This document shows, in pieces, positions 16,384 to 24,848 of a stretch of DNA of 64,000 nucleotides. Numbering within the stretch: position 1 is the stretch's first letter; each line of letters starts with the position of its first letter. A program made the translations under genes and the position numbers. This DNA is from JBMOKT01 sp049323895 (GTDB lineage Bacteria > Bacillota > Peptococcia > Peptococcales > BICA1-8): contig JBMOKT010000023.1 in assembly GCA_049323895.1 (NCBI GenBank), forward strand, positions 1 through 64,000. Direction: 5' to 3'. Below the pieces are notes generated by a model that did no database searches, was not told the DNA's origin, and was given only the letters and a program-made list of their open reading frames with translations.

Positions 16384-18240
16384 TCAAGGGGATTTTTTTC
16401 TAATATTTTTTCTGCTTTTTATAACTGTTTTTTCTTCGGTCTTACGGGGTCTGATTAAGGCCTTAGGACCAAAGCCAATCAAGTCCCTACGCTCGGCTGT
16501 TATTAATGCTTCATACACAAGGGAGTAATTTTTAGGGTCTCGATATTGCAGCAATGCCCGCTGCATCGCTTTTTCCTTGGGTGAACGTGGTACATATATT
16601 TTTTTCATAGTACGGGGGTCTAACCCTGTAAAATACATAGTTGCAGAGAGGCTGCCAGGTGTAGGAATAAAATCCTGAACCTGTTCGGGATTATAGCCCA
16701 TATCTCGGATATATTCGGCTAGATGCACGGCATCCTTTAAGGTACTACCGGGATGGGCGGAAATAAAATAAGGTACTAAATATTGCTTTTTATTAAGCTT
16801 TAGATTCATATTTTGATATTTATCTTTAAAGTCATCATATACTTCCCGCCGGGGCTTACCCATTAAATTTAATACCCGGGGGGAAACATGCTCCGGTGCA
16901 ACCTTCAACTGTCCACTAATATGGTGCTGACAAAGCTCTTTGAGAAAAGTTTCCTTGGGGTCTCTTAAAATATAATCAAAGCGCAGCCCAGAACGGACAA
17001 AAACCTTTTTAATACCAGGCAGAGCCCTCACTTTACGCAGGATTTGCAGATATTCCTGGTGATCTATATCCAAATTAGGGCATGGCTCGGGAAATAGGCA
17101 CTGACGGTGCTGGCAGGCACCTGCTTCTTGTTGTTTTTTGCAGGCCATTCGTCGGAAATTTGCAGTGGGACCACCTACATCATGTATATACCCCTTAAAG
17201 GTTGGCTTTTGGGTAAGAATTTTCGCTTCTTCTAATATGGATTCCTCACTTCTGTTTTGTATTATTCTACCCTGGTGAAAATTTAGGGCACAGAAAGAAC
17301 ATCCCCCGTAACATCCACGGTGGCTGGTTATACTGAATTCAACTTCCTGTAAAGCCGGAACCCCGCCATCCTTTGCATAGATTGGATGATAGCCGCGCTG
17401 GAAAGGCAGACTGAAAATCTCATCCAACTCCTCTTGGGAAAGAGGCTGGGCAGGAGGAAGCTGTATTAAATACCTGTTGCCATGAGGTTGAACAACGGTT
17501 TTGCCTAAAAAGGGATTTTGTTCATGATACTGCTCCATAAAACTTTTTGCGTATAAAGTTTTATCTTCACTAACCTCTTCATAACTTGAGGTCAATATAT
17601 ATTCCTGGGGATTTTCAGGCAGTGAATTACTAATGTAACAGGTACCATAAGTGTTGGTTATTTTACTAATTGTTGCTCCTTGGCTAAGGGCACGGGCGAT
17701 AAATTTAATCTGCTTTTCAGCCATTCCGTATATCAATAGGTCCGCCTTAGAATCGAAAAGTACAGAGCGGCGCACCTTGTCATCCCAGTAATCATAATGG
17801 GCAAATCTGCGCAAGCTAGCTTCAATTCCCCCTATTATTACCGGTACATCCTTATAAGCTTCCCTTACCTTTTGTGCATATACTATTAGCGCCCTATCAG
17901 GACGCAAGCCTTTTTTTCCGCCGGGTGAATAAAGGTCTGAACTTCTAGGCTTTTTAGTGGAAGTATAGTGGTTTACCATTGAATCTATATTACCGCTGCT
18001 GACTAAAAAACCTAAACGTGGTTTTCCTAAAACCTTGAAGCTCTCCACCTTATGCCAATCAGGCTGGGGAATTATTCCTACACTAAAACCTTCTGCCAAT
18101 AAAACCCTTCCTATTAATGCAGGTCCAAAACTAGGGTGATCTATGTAGGCGTCTCCGGAAACTATAATAAAATCTAGGCTTTCCCAGGCTATGTTATCCA
18201 TATCTTCCTTACTTATGGGAAGAAATTTTCTCCTATCCAT
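16384..18240 (-). CDS. YgiQ-family radical SAM protein
   Basis: A 618-residue protein. The radical-SAM cluster motif is RGCYGGCSFCAL (CX3CX2C, about residues 312-319). An N-terminal cobalamin-binding-like domain (SGDAYIDHPSFG...LLAEGFSVGIIPQPDW) and the C-terminal DUF3362-like part with PGSLSATMYFTGLDP are characteristic. Additional Cys pairs (CKKQQEAGACQHRQC) may hold a second cluster or zinc. The substrate of YgiQ proteins is not known. Confidence 0.92.
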   Translation of the reverse strand: MDRRKFLPISKEDMDNIAWESLDFIIVSGDAYIDHPSFGPALIGRVLLAEGFSVGIIPQPDWHKVESFKVLGKPRLGFLVSSGNIDSMVNHYTSTKKPRSSDLYSPGGKKGLRPDRALIVYAQKVREAYKDVPVIIGGIEASLRRFAHYDYWDDKVRRSVLFDSKADLLIYGMAEKQIKFIARALSQGATISKITNTYGTCYISNSLPENPQEYILTSSYEEVSEDKTLYAKSFMEQYHEQNPFLGKTVVQPHGNRYLIQLPPAQPLSQEELDEIFSLPFQRGYHPIYAKDGGVPALQEVEFSITSHRGCYGGCSFCALNFHQGRIIQNRSEESILEEAKILTQKPTFKGYIHDVGGPTANFRRMACKKQQEAGACQHRQCLFPEPCPNLDIDHQEYLQILRKVRALPGIKKVFVRSGLRFDYILRDPKETFLKELCQHHISGQLKVAPEHVSPRVLNLMGKPRREVYDDFKDKYQNMNLKLNKKQYLVPYFISAHPGSTLKDAVHLAEYIRDMGYNPEQVQDFIPTPGSLSATMYFTGLDPRTMKKIYVPRSPKEKAMQRALLQYRDPKNYSLVYEALITAERRDLIGFGPKALIRPRKTEEKTVIKSRKNIRKKSP

Positions 18241-18294
18241 TATTAACTCCTGCTTTTATATTTTATTATTTATCATACCCTAAGAGATACCAAT

Positions 18295-18329
18295 AAAAAA
18301 GTCAGAACCCTAAAGTCCTGACTTTTTTA
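18295..18329. terminator. Bidirectional terminator between SASP and YgiQ-like genes
   Basis: AAAAAAGTCAG ... CTGACTTTTTTA; short stem with A- and T-runs on both sides, about 30 bp beyond the SASP stop on the minus strand. Confidence 0.75.
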
Positions 18330-18357
18330 TTATTATTATTTTGTTGAAGTTTGAGCC

Positions 18358-18564
18358 TTACTTAGGTCCCATATTTTGTTCGGCAAACTGGATCATCTTT
18401 CTAACCATGTAACCACCAACATAACCATTTTCCCTTGAGGATAAGGAACCCTTATCTTGTTGGTTATAGTTAGTCATGCCTAGTTCTCCAGCTACTTCGT
18501 ACTTGAACTGATCCAAAAAGTTACTAGCTCCTTGAACTGCAGGTTTGTTTGTGTTTCTTGCCAT
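18358..18564 (-). CDS. Small acid-soluble spore protein, alpha/beta type
   Basis: A 68-residue DNA-binding spore protein that coats and protects spore DNA. It has the GPR-protease site region KYEVAGELG and the second conserved stretch GYVGGYMVRKMIQFAE. ATG at 18564 follows AAAAGGAGG; the ten-residue longer reading is not real. It shows that the organism can sporulate. Confidence 0.95.
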   Translation of the reverse strand: MARNTNKPAVQGASNFLDQFKYEVAGELGMTNYNQQDKGSLSSRENGYVGGYMVRKMIQFAEQNMGPK

Positions 18565-18680
18565 TGTAAAACCTCCTTTTTTATTTAAGTTCAATACTAT
18601 TTTGTGTTTTTTTGAAAATAATATGTAAATTAGGAGGTTGTAATTTTTGCTAAAAATTCTAAAAGTCTGAAAATATTTTT

Positions 18681-19355
18681 TTATTTCGCTGCCTTAGCTT
18701 TCTTCGTTAAATTACTTTTATTTTTGAAGAATAAATAATAGTCCTTAACATTAGTATGTACAATTTCTGCAGGATTACCTTTCATTAAAAAATAAACATG
18801 CTGGATAGAAAAACCTAGTAGTCCGGCAACTAGAACCGTACCAACTCCTACCAGCCCTCCCATAAAATATCCCATTATCAAAACTGAGGTCTCTAGAAGG
18901 GTTCTTATTTTCCAAACAGGCTGTTTGGTTTTTTTAAGCAGTCCTACCATTAAACTGTCTCTTGGACCAGAACCTAGCCCAGCTCCTAAATAAAAATATG
19001 TACCCCATCCAAAAAGGTAAATCCCCACCAAAAGCATTAAAATTTGCTGCCATAAAACTTGGGCTAGAGGTATAACATGATAATTTCTTAGAACATCAAT
19101 AAATAAGCCAACAAAATACATATTAAATATAGTTGCAATCCCAGGCATTTCTCCCAGAGCCAAGGCAATAACAATAATAACTAAGCCTACTACTTGGCTG
19201 ATTTCTCCTAAAGACAGGGAGCTATAATTTAAAAGCCCTAAGTGAAAAACATCCCATGGTGAAGCACCCAACTGGGAATGGATAGTTAATACTATTGCTA
19301 TTGAAAAAATAAATAAACCAAAGGTCAGTTTTATTAACTTTTTTGCAAATTCCAT
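18681..19355 (-). CDS. YczE/YitT-like integral membrane protein
   Basis: A 224-residue protein with five or six membrane segments and the family motifs GASPWDVFHLGL and GLGSGPRDSLMVGL. The basic C-terminal tail ends in lysines. It lies 17 bp downstream of the AEC transporter gene in the same direction, probably cotranscribed. Family function is poorly known. Confidence 0.82.
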   Translation of the reverse strand: MEFAKKLIKLTFGLFIFSIAIVLTIHSQLGASPWDVFHLGLLNYSSLSLGEISQVVGLVIIVIALALGEMPGIATIFNMYFVGLFIDVLRNYHVIPLAQVLWQQILMLLVGIYLFGWGTYFYLGAGLGSGPRDSLMVGLLKKTKQPVWKIRTLLETSVLIMGYFMGGLVGVGTVLVAGLLGFSIQHVYFLMKGNPAEIVHTNVKDYYLFFKNKSNLTKKAKAAK

Positions 19356-19372
19356 TTTAAAACCATCTCCAT

Positions 19373-20266
19373 CTACATAATAAGCAAAAGAATTACTGAA
19401 ACGCTTGCCATACTGATTATTGTACTCAAAAAGGTTACACTTGAAACAAAGTCCGGTAACACATCATATTCCAGGGCATATAATGTTATGATTGCCGCCG
19501 TAGGCATAGCTGCCTGTAAAATCATAACCTTTTCCAATAGAGGTTCCAGGTTAATAAAATAAAGAACCAGCCATACAATCAAAGGTGAAATAACTAAACG
19601 CAAAATCAAAGCCAAAGGAATTTTAATTGCTTCAAATTTTTGAATTTTTATTTCCGCCAACTGCATACTCAAGGTAATCATAATCAAGGGAAGGGCACCT
19701 TGGGCTAATAAATCAACCATTGTTACCATTGAGTCAGGAAATGGAATATTAAAATATTTCCATAATATGGGTAGATACACAGAATGAATTATTGGGTTTC
19801 TCAACACCTTATTTACGGCTGCTTTAAAGGAAGCTTTACCCCGGGCAGCAATGAAAATACCGGTAGTACTCATAAGTATGGTATGGATAATCATTATTAC
19901 CAAAGAGTATTCAAAAGCTTTTTGACCTAAAGCAAGCAGTGCAATAGGAAGACCAAAGTTGCCGTTATTCATAAAGGCGCTGGATAACAGTAAAGCACTG
20001 CTTTCTTCACCCTTGTATTTGAGTAATTTGTTAATAATCAGGTTCAGAACTATCAAAGCATGCACTAATAGCAGTAAATAAATGCCGATATAAAAATAAT
20101 TAATGTTCCATTGGGCCTGGTAAATAGTTTTAAAAACCAAGGCAGGCAGAAATACATACAGACCAACTGTTGATACTGTTTTTAAATCTAAACGGAATTT
20201 CTTCTGAACTATGAACCCTACTAAAAATGTTAGTAAAACGGGAAGTACTACGTTAAAAAAAATCAA
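19373..20266 (-). CDS. AEC (auxin efflux carrier) family transporter
   Basis: A 297-residue protein with about ten membrane segments in two halves, with the AEC patterns YVFLPALVFKTIY in the N-terminal half and LQAAMPTAAIITLYALEYD in the C-terminal half. Bacterial members export or exchange organic acids such as malate or malonate. Substrate here unknown. It is divergent from the lysine riboswitch. Confidence 0.88.
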   Translation of the reverse strand: MIFFNVVLPVLLTFLVGFIVQKKFRLDLKTVSTVGLYVFLPALVFKTIYQAQWNINYFYIGIYLLLLVHALIVLNLIINKLLKYKGEESSALLLSSAFMNNGNFGLPIALLALGQKAFEYSLVIMIIHTILMSTTGIFIAARGKASFKAAVNKVLRNPIIHSVYLPILWKYFNIPFPDSMVTMVDLLAQGALPLIMITLSMQLAEIKIQKFEAIKIPLALILRLVISPLIVWLVLYFINLEPLLEKVMILQAAMPTAAIITLYALEYDVLPDFVSSVTFLSTIISMASVSVILLLIM

Positions 20267-20534
20267 GCTAAACCCTCCAACACTAAGGAATGGAAATACT
20301 ATAATATTTTAAAACTACCTAATTATTAATGTAAACATTCCTTTCATTATTTTCTTAATTGTCTTTAATGCTTAACCTATGAAGATAATATATCCTTTTA
20401 GATTTTCTTTGGCAACTCTAAATAGTTAATATGCTATATAAATTTAGATAATAGTGATTATTTTCCAGTAAAATTTGCTCCTTAAAACCTTGAAAAAATA
20501 CAATATGTATGATACTATTAAGAAAATTTAATTT
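20267..20534. other. AT-rich intergenic stretch between AEC gene and lysine riboswitch
   Basis: About 270 bp, very AT-rich, between divergent transcripts. Candidate -10-like TATACT/TATAAT boxes exist on both strands but none is convincing on its own. No coding sequence or repeat seen. Confidence 0.5.
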
Positions 20535-20757
20535 ATTACCTCATCTCATTCCGAGGTGAGGTAGAGGCGCGGTACCTATCAGTACTATGTGGAGTCCTGG
20601 GAGACGTTGAAACATAGGAAAGGAGTTGCCGCCGAAGTGCAGCTAAGTCCCCGCTTACTGTGCTGGGTCTGCATTCGAATAGATGCAGAACTGTCATTAA
20701 GGGATTAATTTTCCGCCCCTTAATGGAGTGCTATCTCACGGAGGAAAGGAGGCAAGT
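20535..20757 (+). promoter_or_regulatory. Lysine riboswitch (L box)
   Basis: Nearly every conserved L-box element is present in order: GAGGTAGAGGCGCG, AGTA, AAGGAG...GCCGCCGAAGT, CTGGGTCTGCA with its complementary TGCAGAACTGTCATT, and the closing TGGAGTGCTATCTCAC, which pairs with GGTGAGGTAG at the 5' end. It binds lysine and normally shuts off lysine synthesis or import genes. The only gene behind it is the 57-codon ORF at 20832. Confidence 0.95.
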
Positions 20758-20767
20758 GGTTGTACTG

Positions 20768-20797
20768 CCGGCTTCTTTCTATAGAAGCTTTTTTATT
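20768..20797 (+). terminator. Riboswitch expression-platform terminator
   Basis: GCTTCT...AGAAGC stem (20771-20776 with 20783-20788) followed by TTTTTTATTT. A flanking AGTGGTT (20756-20762) and AACCACT (20810-20816) could pair around it and come close to the ribosome-binding site. Confidence 0.75.
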
Positions 20798-20831
20798 TGT
20801 CAAAATAAAAACCACTAGGAGGTAAATAAAA

Positions 20832-21005
20832 ATGGTAGCTCATTGCAGTTATTGTGGAAATCCTTTGGATTCTGAACATAAAGTTACTTTTCAATTAGGT
20901 GAGGACGAAGTTAACTCCTGCGAAGGAGAATGTGTGATTTATCTCTATCAAGAGTATCAGCAGCAAAGAAACTTCAGCACCTGGATTAATATAAATAAAA
21001 ACTAA
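20832..21005 (+). CDS. 57-residue double-Cys-pair miniprotein under lysine-riboswitch control
   Basis: ATG with TAGGAGG ribosome-binding site. Cysteines 5 and 8 (HCSYCG) and 30 and 34 (SCEGEC) give a CX2C-X21-CX3C pattern like TRASH/DUF2116-type treble-clef metal-binding modules. Hydrophobic and aromatic residues (VIYLYQEY) follow the second pair, also as in those modules. No membrane segment or signal peptide. A terminator lies 10 bp after the stop, so the transcript contains only the riboswitch and this ORF. Zinc or iron binding is inferred. No known lysine-metabolism protein matches. Confidence 0.8.
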   Translation: MVAHCSYCGNPLDSEHKVTFQLGEDEVNSCEGECVIYLYQEYQQQRNFSTWININKN

Positions 21006-21014
21006 CCTTGCTAT

Positions 21015-21045
21015 AAACGGTGACCATTTGGTCACCGTTTATTTA
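21015..21045 (+). terminator. Terminator of the riboswitch-miniprotein transcript
   Basis: AAACGGTGACC-ATTT-GGTCACCGTTT, an 11-bp stem followed by an AT-rich ATTTAT. Confidence 0.8.
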
Positions 21046-21101
21046 TAACGAATAGGAAAGTATAAAATTCCTTAGTATTCCACTTTCCGTAAATGAGTTT
21101 C

Positions 21102-21152
21102 AAAAAAGGCTTCCTTAAATTATTAAAATGCTTCAACTTGAAGCCTTTTTTA
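21102..21152 (-). terminator. Terminator of the AbrB-family gene
   Basis: AAAAAAGGCTTC (21102-21113) pairs with GAAGCCTTTTTT (21140-21151); the minus-strand transcript leaves the stem into a T-run. The stem overlaps the stop region of the gene. Confidence 0.7.
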
Positions 21153-22205
21153 TAAAATCAACCCGTAGACAATTGGAATAGCAATAATGGCCGTTAAAAG
21201 TCGTAAAAGCTGTAAAGAACCAACAATAACAGGATCTGCATTTACTTCGTCAGCAATTAATACCATAGGTGCCAAACCCCCAGGTATAATTCCAAGAAAA
21301 GCTGTTACAAAATTCCATTTGAAGACTTTACTAAATATCCAAGATATAATTAAACTATTAAACACGACTAAAAAAGTAATAAGTAAAATAATAAAAATTA
21401 AGTCGCCTATACTGGAGGCACTTTCCTGAGTGACACTTGCTCCAATTATGCTGCCCATGCCAATCTGTGCAAAATTGTAGATATTGCCGGGAGGCAGAAC
21501 TATTTTTTCCGCCAGGAAAAGATTATAGAAGGCAATAAAAACTAATGCCCCAATCATTCTCCCTGCAGGAAAATGTACTAGGGTAAAGATTGTGCTGCCG
21601 ATAATTCCGATAACAAAGAGATGCCACCAGTTTTTATAGCTGGTTTTTTCCTTAGACAATCTAACATCCGAGGGGTTTTCCATATGGCTGATAGAAGCCT
21701 TATCCTCCTGCCCTAAATACTTGGTCACCAGCATGGGAATAATCATGACGATTGTTAAGATTCTTGCCATCTGGAAAGAAGTAATCTGTGCTAAATCGGC
21801 ATGATAAGACAAGGCAAGTACGCTTACTTCAGCAATACCCCCCGGAATCACTGATAAAAAGGCAGTTGAATTATCAAGGGGTGAAATATGAACAAGTAAA
21901 TAACCATAAACACAGGTTATGAGTATATTCCAGATAACCAGCAAAAGCCCAGGTCTTAATACTCCTTTAATTTGGTCGATTGTTTGTTTATTAATTTTCA
22001 GACCAATAAAAACCCCTAAAATAGTGGAACAAATCAGAGTTAATGCATTTGGAGAATTTATATTTAAGCCCAATATTTTTAAAAAAGCCACAAAGAGTAT
22101 CGGTCCAACTAATCTAGCAGCGGGAATTTTAAGCTTTTGGCAAATCGACGAACTAAAGTAACCTGCTCCAATTAATACTGCAGTGTTTACAAGCTGAGCA
22201 CCCAA
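21150..22205 (-). CDS. AbrB-family (PF05145) membrane protein
   Basis: A 351-residue protein with about ten membrane segments in two related halves; repeated motifs are LSVIPGGIAEVSVLAL in the first half and LGIIPGGLAPMVLIA in the second. TTG start with AAGGGG upstream. The family is linked to transport or regulation of small molecules in membranes, but its substrates are unclear. It converges on the riboswitch-miniprotein transcript. Confidence 0.82.
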   Translation of the reverse strand: MGAQLVNTAVLIGAGYFSSSICQKLKIPAARLVGPILFVAFLKILGLNINSPNALTLICSTILGVFIGLKINKQTIDQIKGVLRPGLLLVIWNILITCVYGYLLVHISPLDNSTAFLSVIPGGIAEVSVLALSYHADLAQITSFQMARILTIVMIIPMLVTKYLGQEDKASISHMENPSDVRLSKEKTSYKNWWHLFVIGIIGSTIFTLVHFPAGRMIGALVFIAFYNLFLAEKIVLPPGNIYNFAQIGMGSIIGASVTQESASSIGDLIFIILLITFLVVFNSLIISWIFSKVFKWNFVTAFLGIIPGGLAPMVLIADEVNADPVIVGSLQLLRLLTAIIAIPIVYGLIL

Positions 22206-22360
22206 AACATACCCCTTCTTTCTGTCTCCATTTTAAATCTTATAACTTTTACTTTAAAAATAAAAGTTTTATTTCATAGATTTTGCTTATAAATGGACAT
22301 TTTAGTTAGAATAGTATATAATTTTTCAATGTTAAAAATATTTTTAAAGGGGGTTCACCT

Positions 22361-23026
22361 ATGTCTGATTCAGCTAGAGAAGGTATACTGCAGAGGGATA
22401 AAGAAACTTTGGCTATTGTTCCCAAAATTCCCATGGGGTTATTAAGCCCGGAAATGCTGGAAAAAATTGCCCAAACGGCAAAAAAATATAATATTCCTGT
22501 TTTAAAAATTACCTCAGCCCAAAGGATAGCTTTAGTCGGAATTAAAAAAGAAGATGTGGAAAAAGTATGGCACGAATTGGAAATGGAAATAGGGTTTCCT
22601 GTAGGGGCTTGTTTACACTATGTACAAGCCTGTCCTGGTACGGAAGCCTGTAGATTAGCGCAAAGAAATTCCCTTGCTATGGCACAAACCCTGGATGAAC
22701 TTCTTTCACAAATGGAGATTCCCGCTAAAACAAAGGTTGGTATTTCAGGTTGTCCTCTAAGCTGTGGAGAAGGTTTTGTCAGGGATATAGGTTTATTTGG
22801 CAAAAAAGATGCAGGATGGACAGTAATAATTGGCGGTAACTCGGGCAAAAATGCCCGTATCGGTGATGTTTTGGCAGAAGATCTTTCGGACGAAGATACT
22901 GTTGCCTTAATAAAGAAACTAGCGGACTATTATACTGCCAATGCCAAAGGAAGAGAACGGATGTATCGTTTTGTACCTCGTATAGGCATTGAGACAATTA
23001 GGGACGCCATAGGCGTCGTTAATTAA
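22361..23026 (+). CDS. Small siroheme/[4Fe-4S] nitrite-sulfite-reductase-like protein
   Basis: A 221-residue single-repeat member of the nitrite/sulfite reductase family. An N-terminal ferredoxin-like half domain (PKIPMGLLSPEMLEKIA) is followed by the cluster motif ACPGTEAC plus SGCPLSC (CX5C and CX3C), which together hold the siroheme-coupled [4Fe-4S] cluster. The size matches low-molecular-weight sulfite reductases and archaeal Dsr-like proteins (about 220 residues), not two-repeat assimilatory enzymes. AAAGGGGG ribosome-binding site. No partner reductase gene is adjacent, so the electron donor is unknown. Confidence 0.88.
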   Translation: MSDSAREGILQRDKETLAIVPKIPMGLLSPEMLEKIAQTAKKYNIPVLKITSAQRIALVGIKKEDVEKVWHELEMEIGFPVGACLHYVQACPGTEACRLAQRNSLAMAQTLDELLSQMEIPAKTKVGISGCPLSCGEGFVRDIGLFGKKDAGWTVIIGGNSGKNARIGDVLAEDLSDEDTVALIKKLADYYTANAKGRERMYRFVPRIGIETIRDAIGVVN

Positions 23027-23048
23027 GGTAAAGGTTAAGAAAATACTA

Positions 23049-23078
23049 AATCCTTAAGTGAATACTTAAGGATTTTTT
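23049..23078 (+). terminator. Terminator of the siroheme-protein gene
   Basis: AATCCTTAAG-TGAATA-CTTAAGGATT followed by TTTT, 20 bp after the stop codon. Confidence 0.85.
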
Positions 23079-23095
23079 ACTAATTAATACAGTTT

Positions 23096-23941
23096 TTATA
23101 AATCTATTTTATTAAATCTTTGCAGCCCCATTAATAAAAAACCCGACAAAAAAATTATAGTATAAACTATCATCCAGCCGCTGGGAGGCTGGATGCTCCC
23201 AAAGGGTCCACTGGTAACTACACTTAAGGGAGAATTGCTTGTGTCATAAAGAATATTGAAAAACATTCTGTACATGCTGTCCATGGGGCTTAGTAAACTG
23301 GTCAATATACCGATATCTATTAGTTCCTGTTTCTTAAGCATGACACCAACCTGTTCTAAAAACCCCCCCACAACTCCCAGCATGAAAAGCATTATTACTA
23401 TAACACCAGTAGCAAGTGATTTAAACCGGGTTGTCAGATAAAATACTATTGCTAAAAGTGTCAAAGGAATTAATAGGTAGACAAGAACAGCACTTAATAT
23501 GTTTATAAATTGAAAATTATAAAGCTCAGAACCGCCAATTAAAATATTCAGGGCAAGAACAGAGCCTAACATAAATATACTAAAAAAAATCATCATTAGG
23601 GTCAAACCCAAAAACTTGCCCAGCATATAAGAAACTCTGGTTAATGGCTTTGTGAGGATGCTGTAGAGGATTCCTGAATCCATTTCCGACGTTACAGTAC
23701 CTACCCCTCCTAATACGGTAAGAAAAGCAACGATAAAGGCAGAGAAATAAAACCCCGCACCCAACAACTGGCTGGAAACTATCGCCCTTAGTACTAAATC
23801 AGCATCAATACCCCCCCGGTCAAAAGCCATATAAAGGGCGCCACCGTATAGCCCTAAAAACAAAAGGGCTAAAACCAAGGTCGAAAGAAATATTTTTTTA
23901 TTTAACATCTCTTGAAAAGAATATTTTATGATTGTCAGCAT
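23096..23941 (-). CDS. ABC-2 type transporter permease
   Basis: About 281 residues with six hydrophobic segments and the ABC-2 permease pattern TSEMDSGILYSILTKPLTRVSYMLGKFLG. ATG at 23941 is preferred because it lies just after the ATPase stop with GAGGA upstream. Last gene of the sigma/anti-sigma/ATPase/permease operon; exports or removes an unknown substrate, perhaps an antimicrobial or lipid. Confidence 0.88.
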   Translation of the reverse strand: MLTIIKYSFQEMLNKKIFLSTLVLALLFLGLYGGALYMAFDRGGIDADLVLRAIVSSQLLGAGFYFSAFIVAFLTVLGGVGTVTSEMDSGILYSILTKPLTRVSYMLGKFLGLTLMMIFFSIFMLGSVLALNILIGGSELYNFQFINILSAVLVYLLIPLTLLAIVFYLTTRFKSLATGVIVIMLFMLGVVGGFLEQVGVMLKKQELIDIGILTSLLSPMDSMYRMFFNILYDTSNSPLSVVTSGPFGSIQPPSGWMIVYTIIFLSGFLLMGLQRFNKIDL

Positions 23942-23942
23942 C

Positions 23943-24848
23943 TCATCTACCGTCCTCAATTATCCAAGACATAAATAAGTCTTCTAAGGACTTACCCTTG
24001 GTATTTACTTTGGTAATAATTCCGCCATTTGCAATAATGATGTTCAGACATTTATTAATATCCTCTTCCTGCCTTATGTTAAGGCATATTGTATCATTCT
24101 TCTTTTCCAGCCCCAAAGAATTAACAGTCAATAATTCTCTTATCTTATCCGAATAATTCTTAATGGTGATCTCCAGCAAAATCTCTCCTACCTGCAAATC
24201 TTTCCATGAGCCGTGGATGACAATCCGCCCCTTGTTAATGACAGCAATTTCATCACATACAGTTTCTACTTCGCTTAACAAATGGCTGTTTAAAAAAACT
24301 GTTTTCCCTCTATCCTTTAATTGGCAGATAATATCCCTTACTTCCTTTCTTCCGATGGGATCCAAGGCTGAAGTAGGTTCATCAAGGAATAAAAGTTCAG
24401 GATCGTTAATAAGGGCTGCAGCTAAACCTATCCGTTGCTGCATTCCTTTGCTGAAAGTACCTACCTTTTGCCGTTCTTTACCCTTTAATCCTACTACCTC
24501 CAAGGCTTCCCCAACTCTTTTGGCATATTGGTTTTTACTTAAGCCGTAAAGCTGTGCATGGTATTTTAACAGTTCTTCACCAGTCAGCCAGTCATGGTAT
24601 CGAAATAATTCAGGGAGATATCCAATCTTCCTTCTGATTTGCACACTGCCAATAGGCTGACCCATAATCCATCCTTTACCTTCTTGGGGGATTAAAAGTC
24701 CCAGCAGAGTTTTAACAAATGTACTTTTACCGGCACCGTTAGGACCCAAGAAACCAAAGATATGCCCCTCGGAAACCGAGAGGCTGATATCTTTACACCC
24801 ACCTTTATTATTAAATTCCTTGGTCAGACTTTCCGTTTTAATAATCAT
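23943..24848 (-). CDS. ABC transporter ATP-binding protein
   Basis: A 301-residue ATPase. Walker A GPNGAGKST, Q-loop YLPE, signature FSKGMQQRIGLA, Walker B LLFLDEPTSALDP and the switch His in FLNSHLL are all intact. The C-terminal extension of about 80 residues is typical of ABC-2 exporter ATPases. It overlaps the anti-sigma gene by 4 bp (ATGA). Confidence 0.95.
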   Translation of the reverse strand: MIIKTESLTKEFNNKGGCKDISLSVSEGHIFGFLGPNGAGKSTFVKTLLGLLIPQEGKGWIMGQPIGSVQIRRKIGYLPELFRYHDWLTGEELLKYHAQLYGLSKNQYAKRVGEALEVVGLKGKERQKVGTFSKGMQQRIGLAAALINDPELLFLDEPTSALDPIGRKEVRDIICQLKDRGKTVFLNSHLLSEVETVCDEIAVINKGRIVIHGSWKDLQVGEILLEITIKNYSDKIRELLTVNSLGLEKKNDTICLNIRQEEDINKCLNIIIANGGIITKVNTKGKSLEDLFMSWIIEDGR

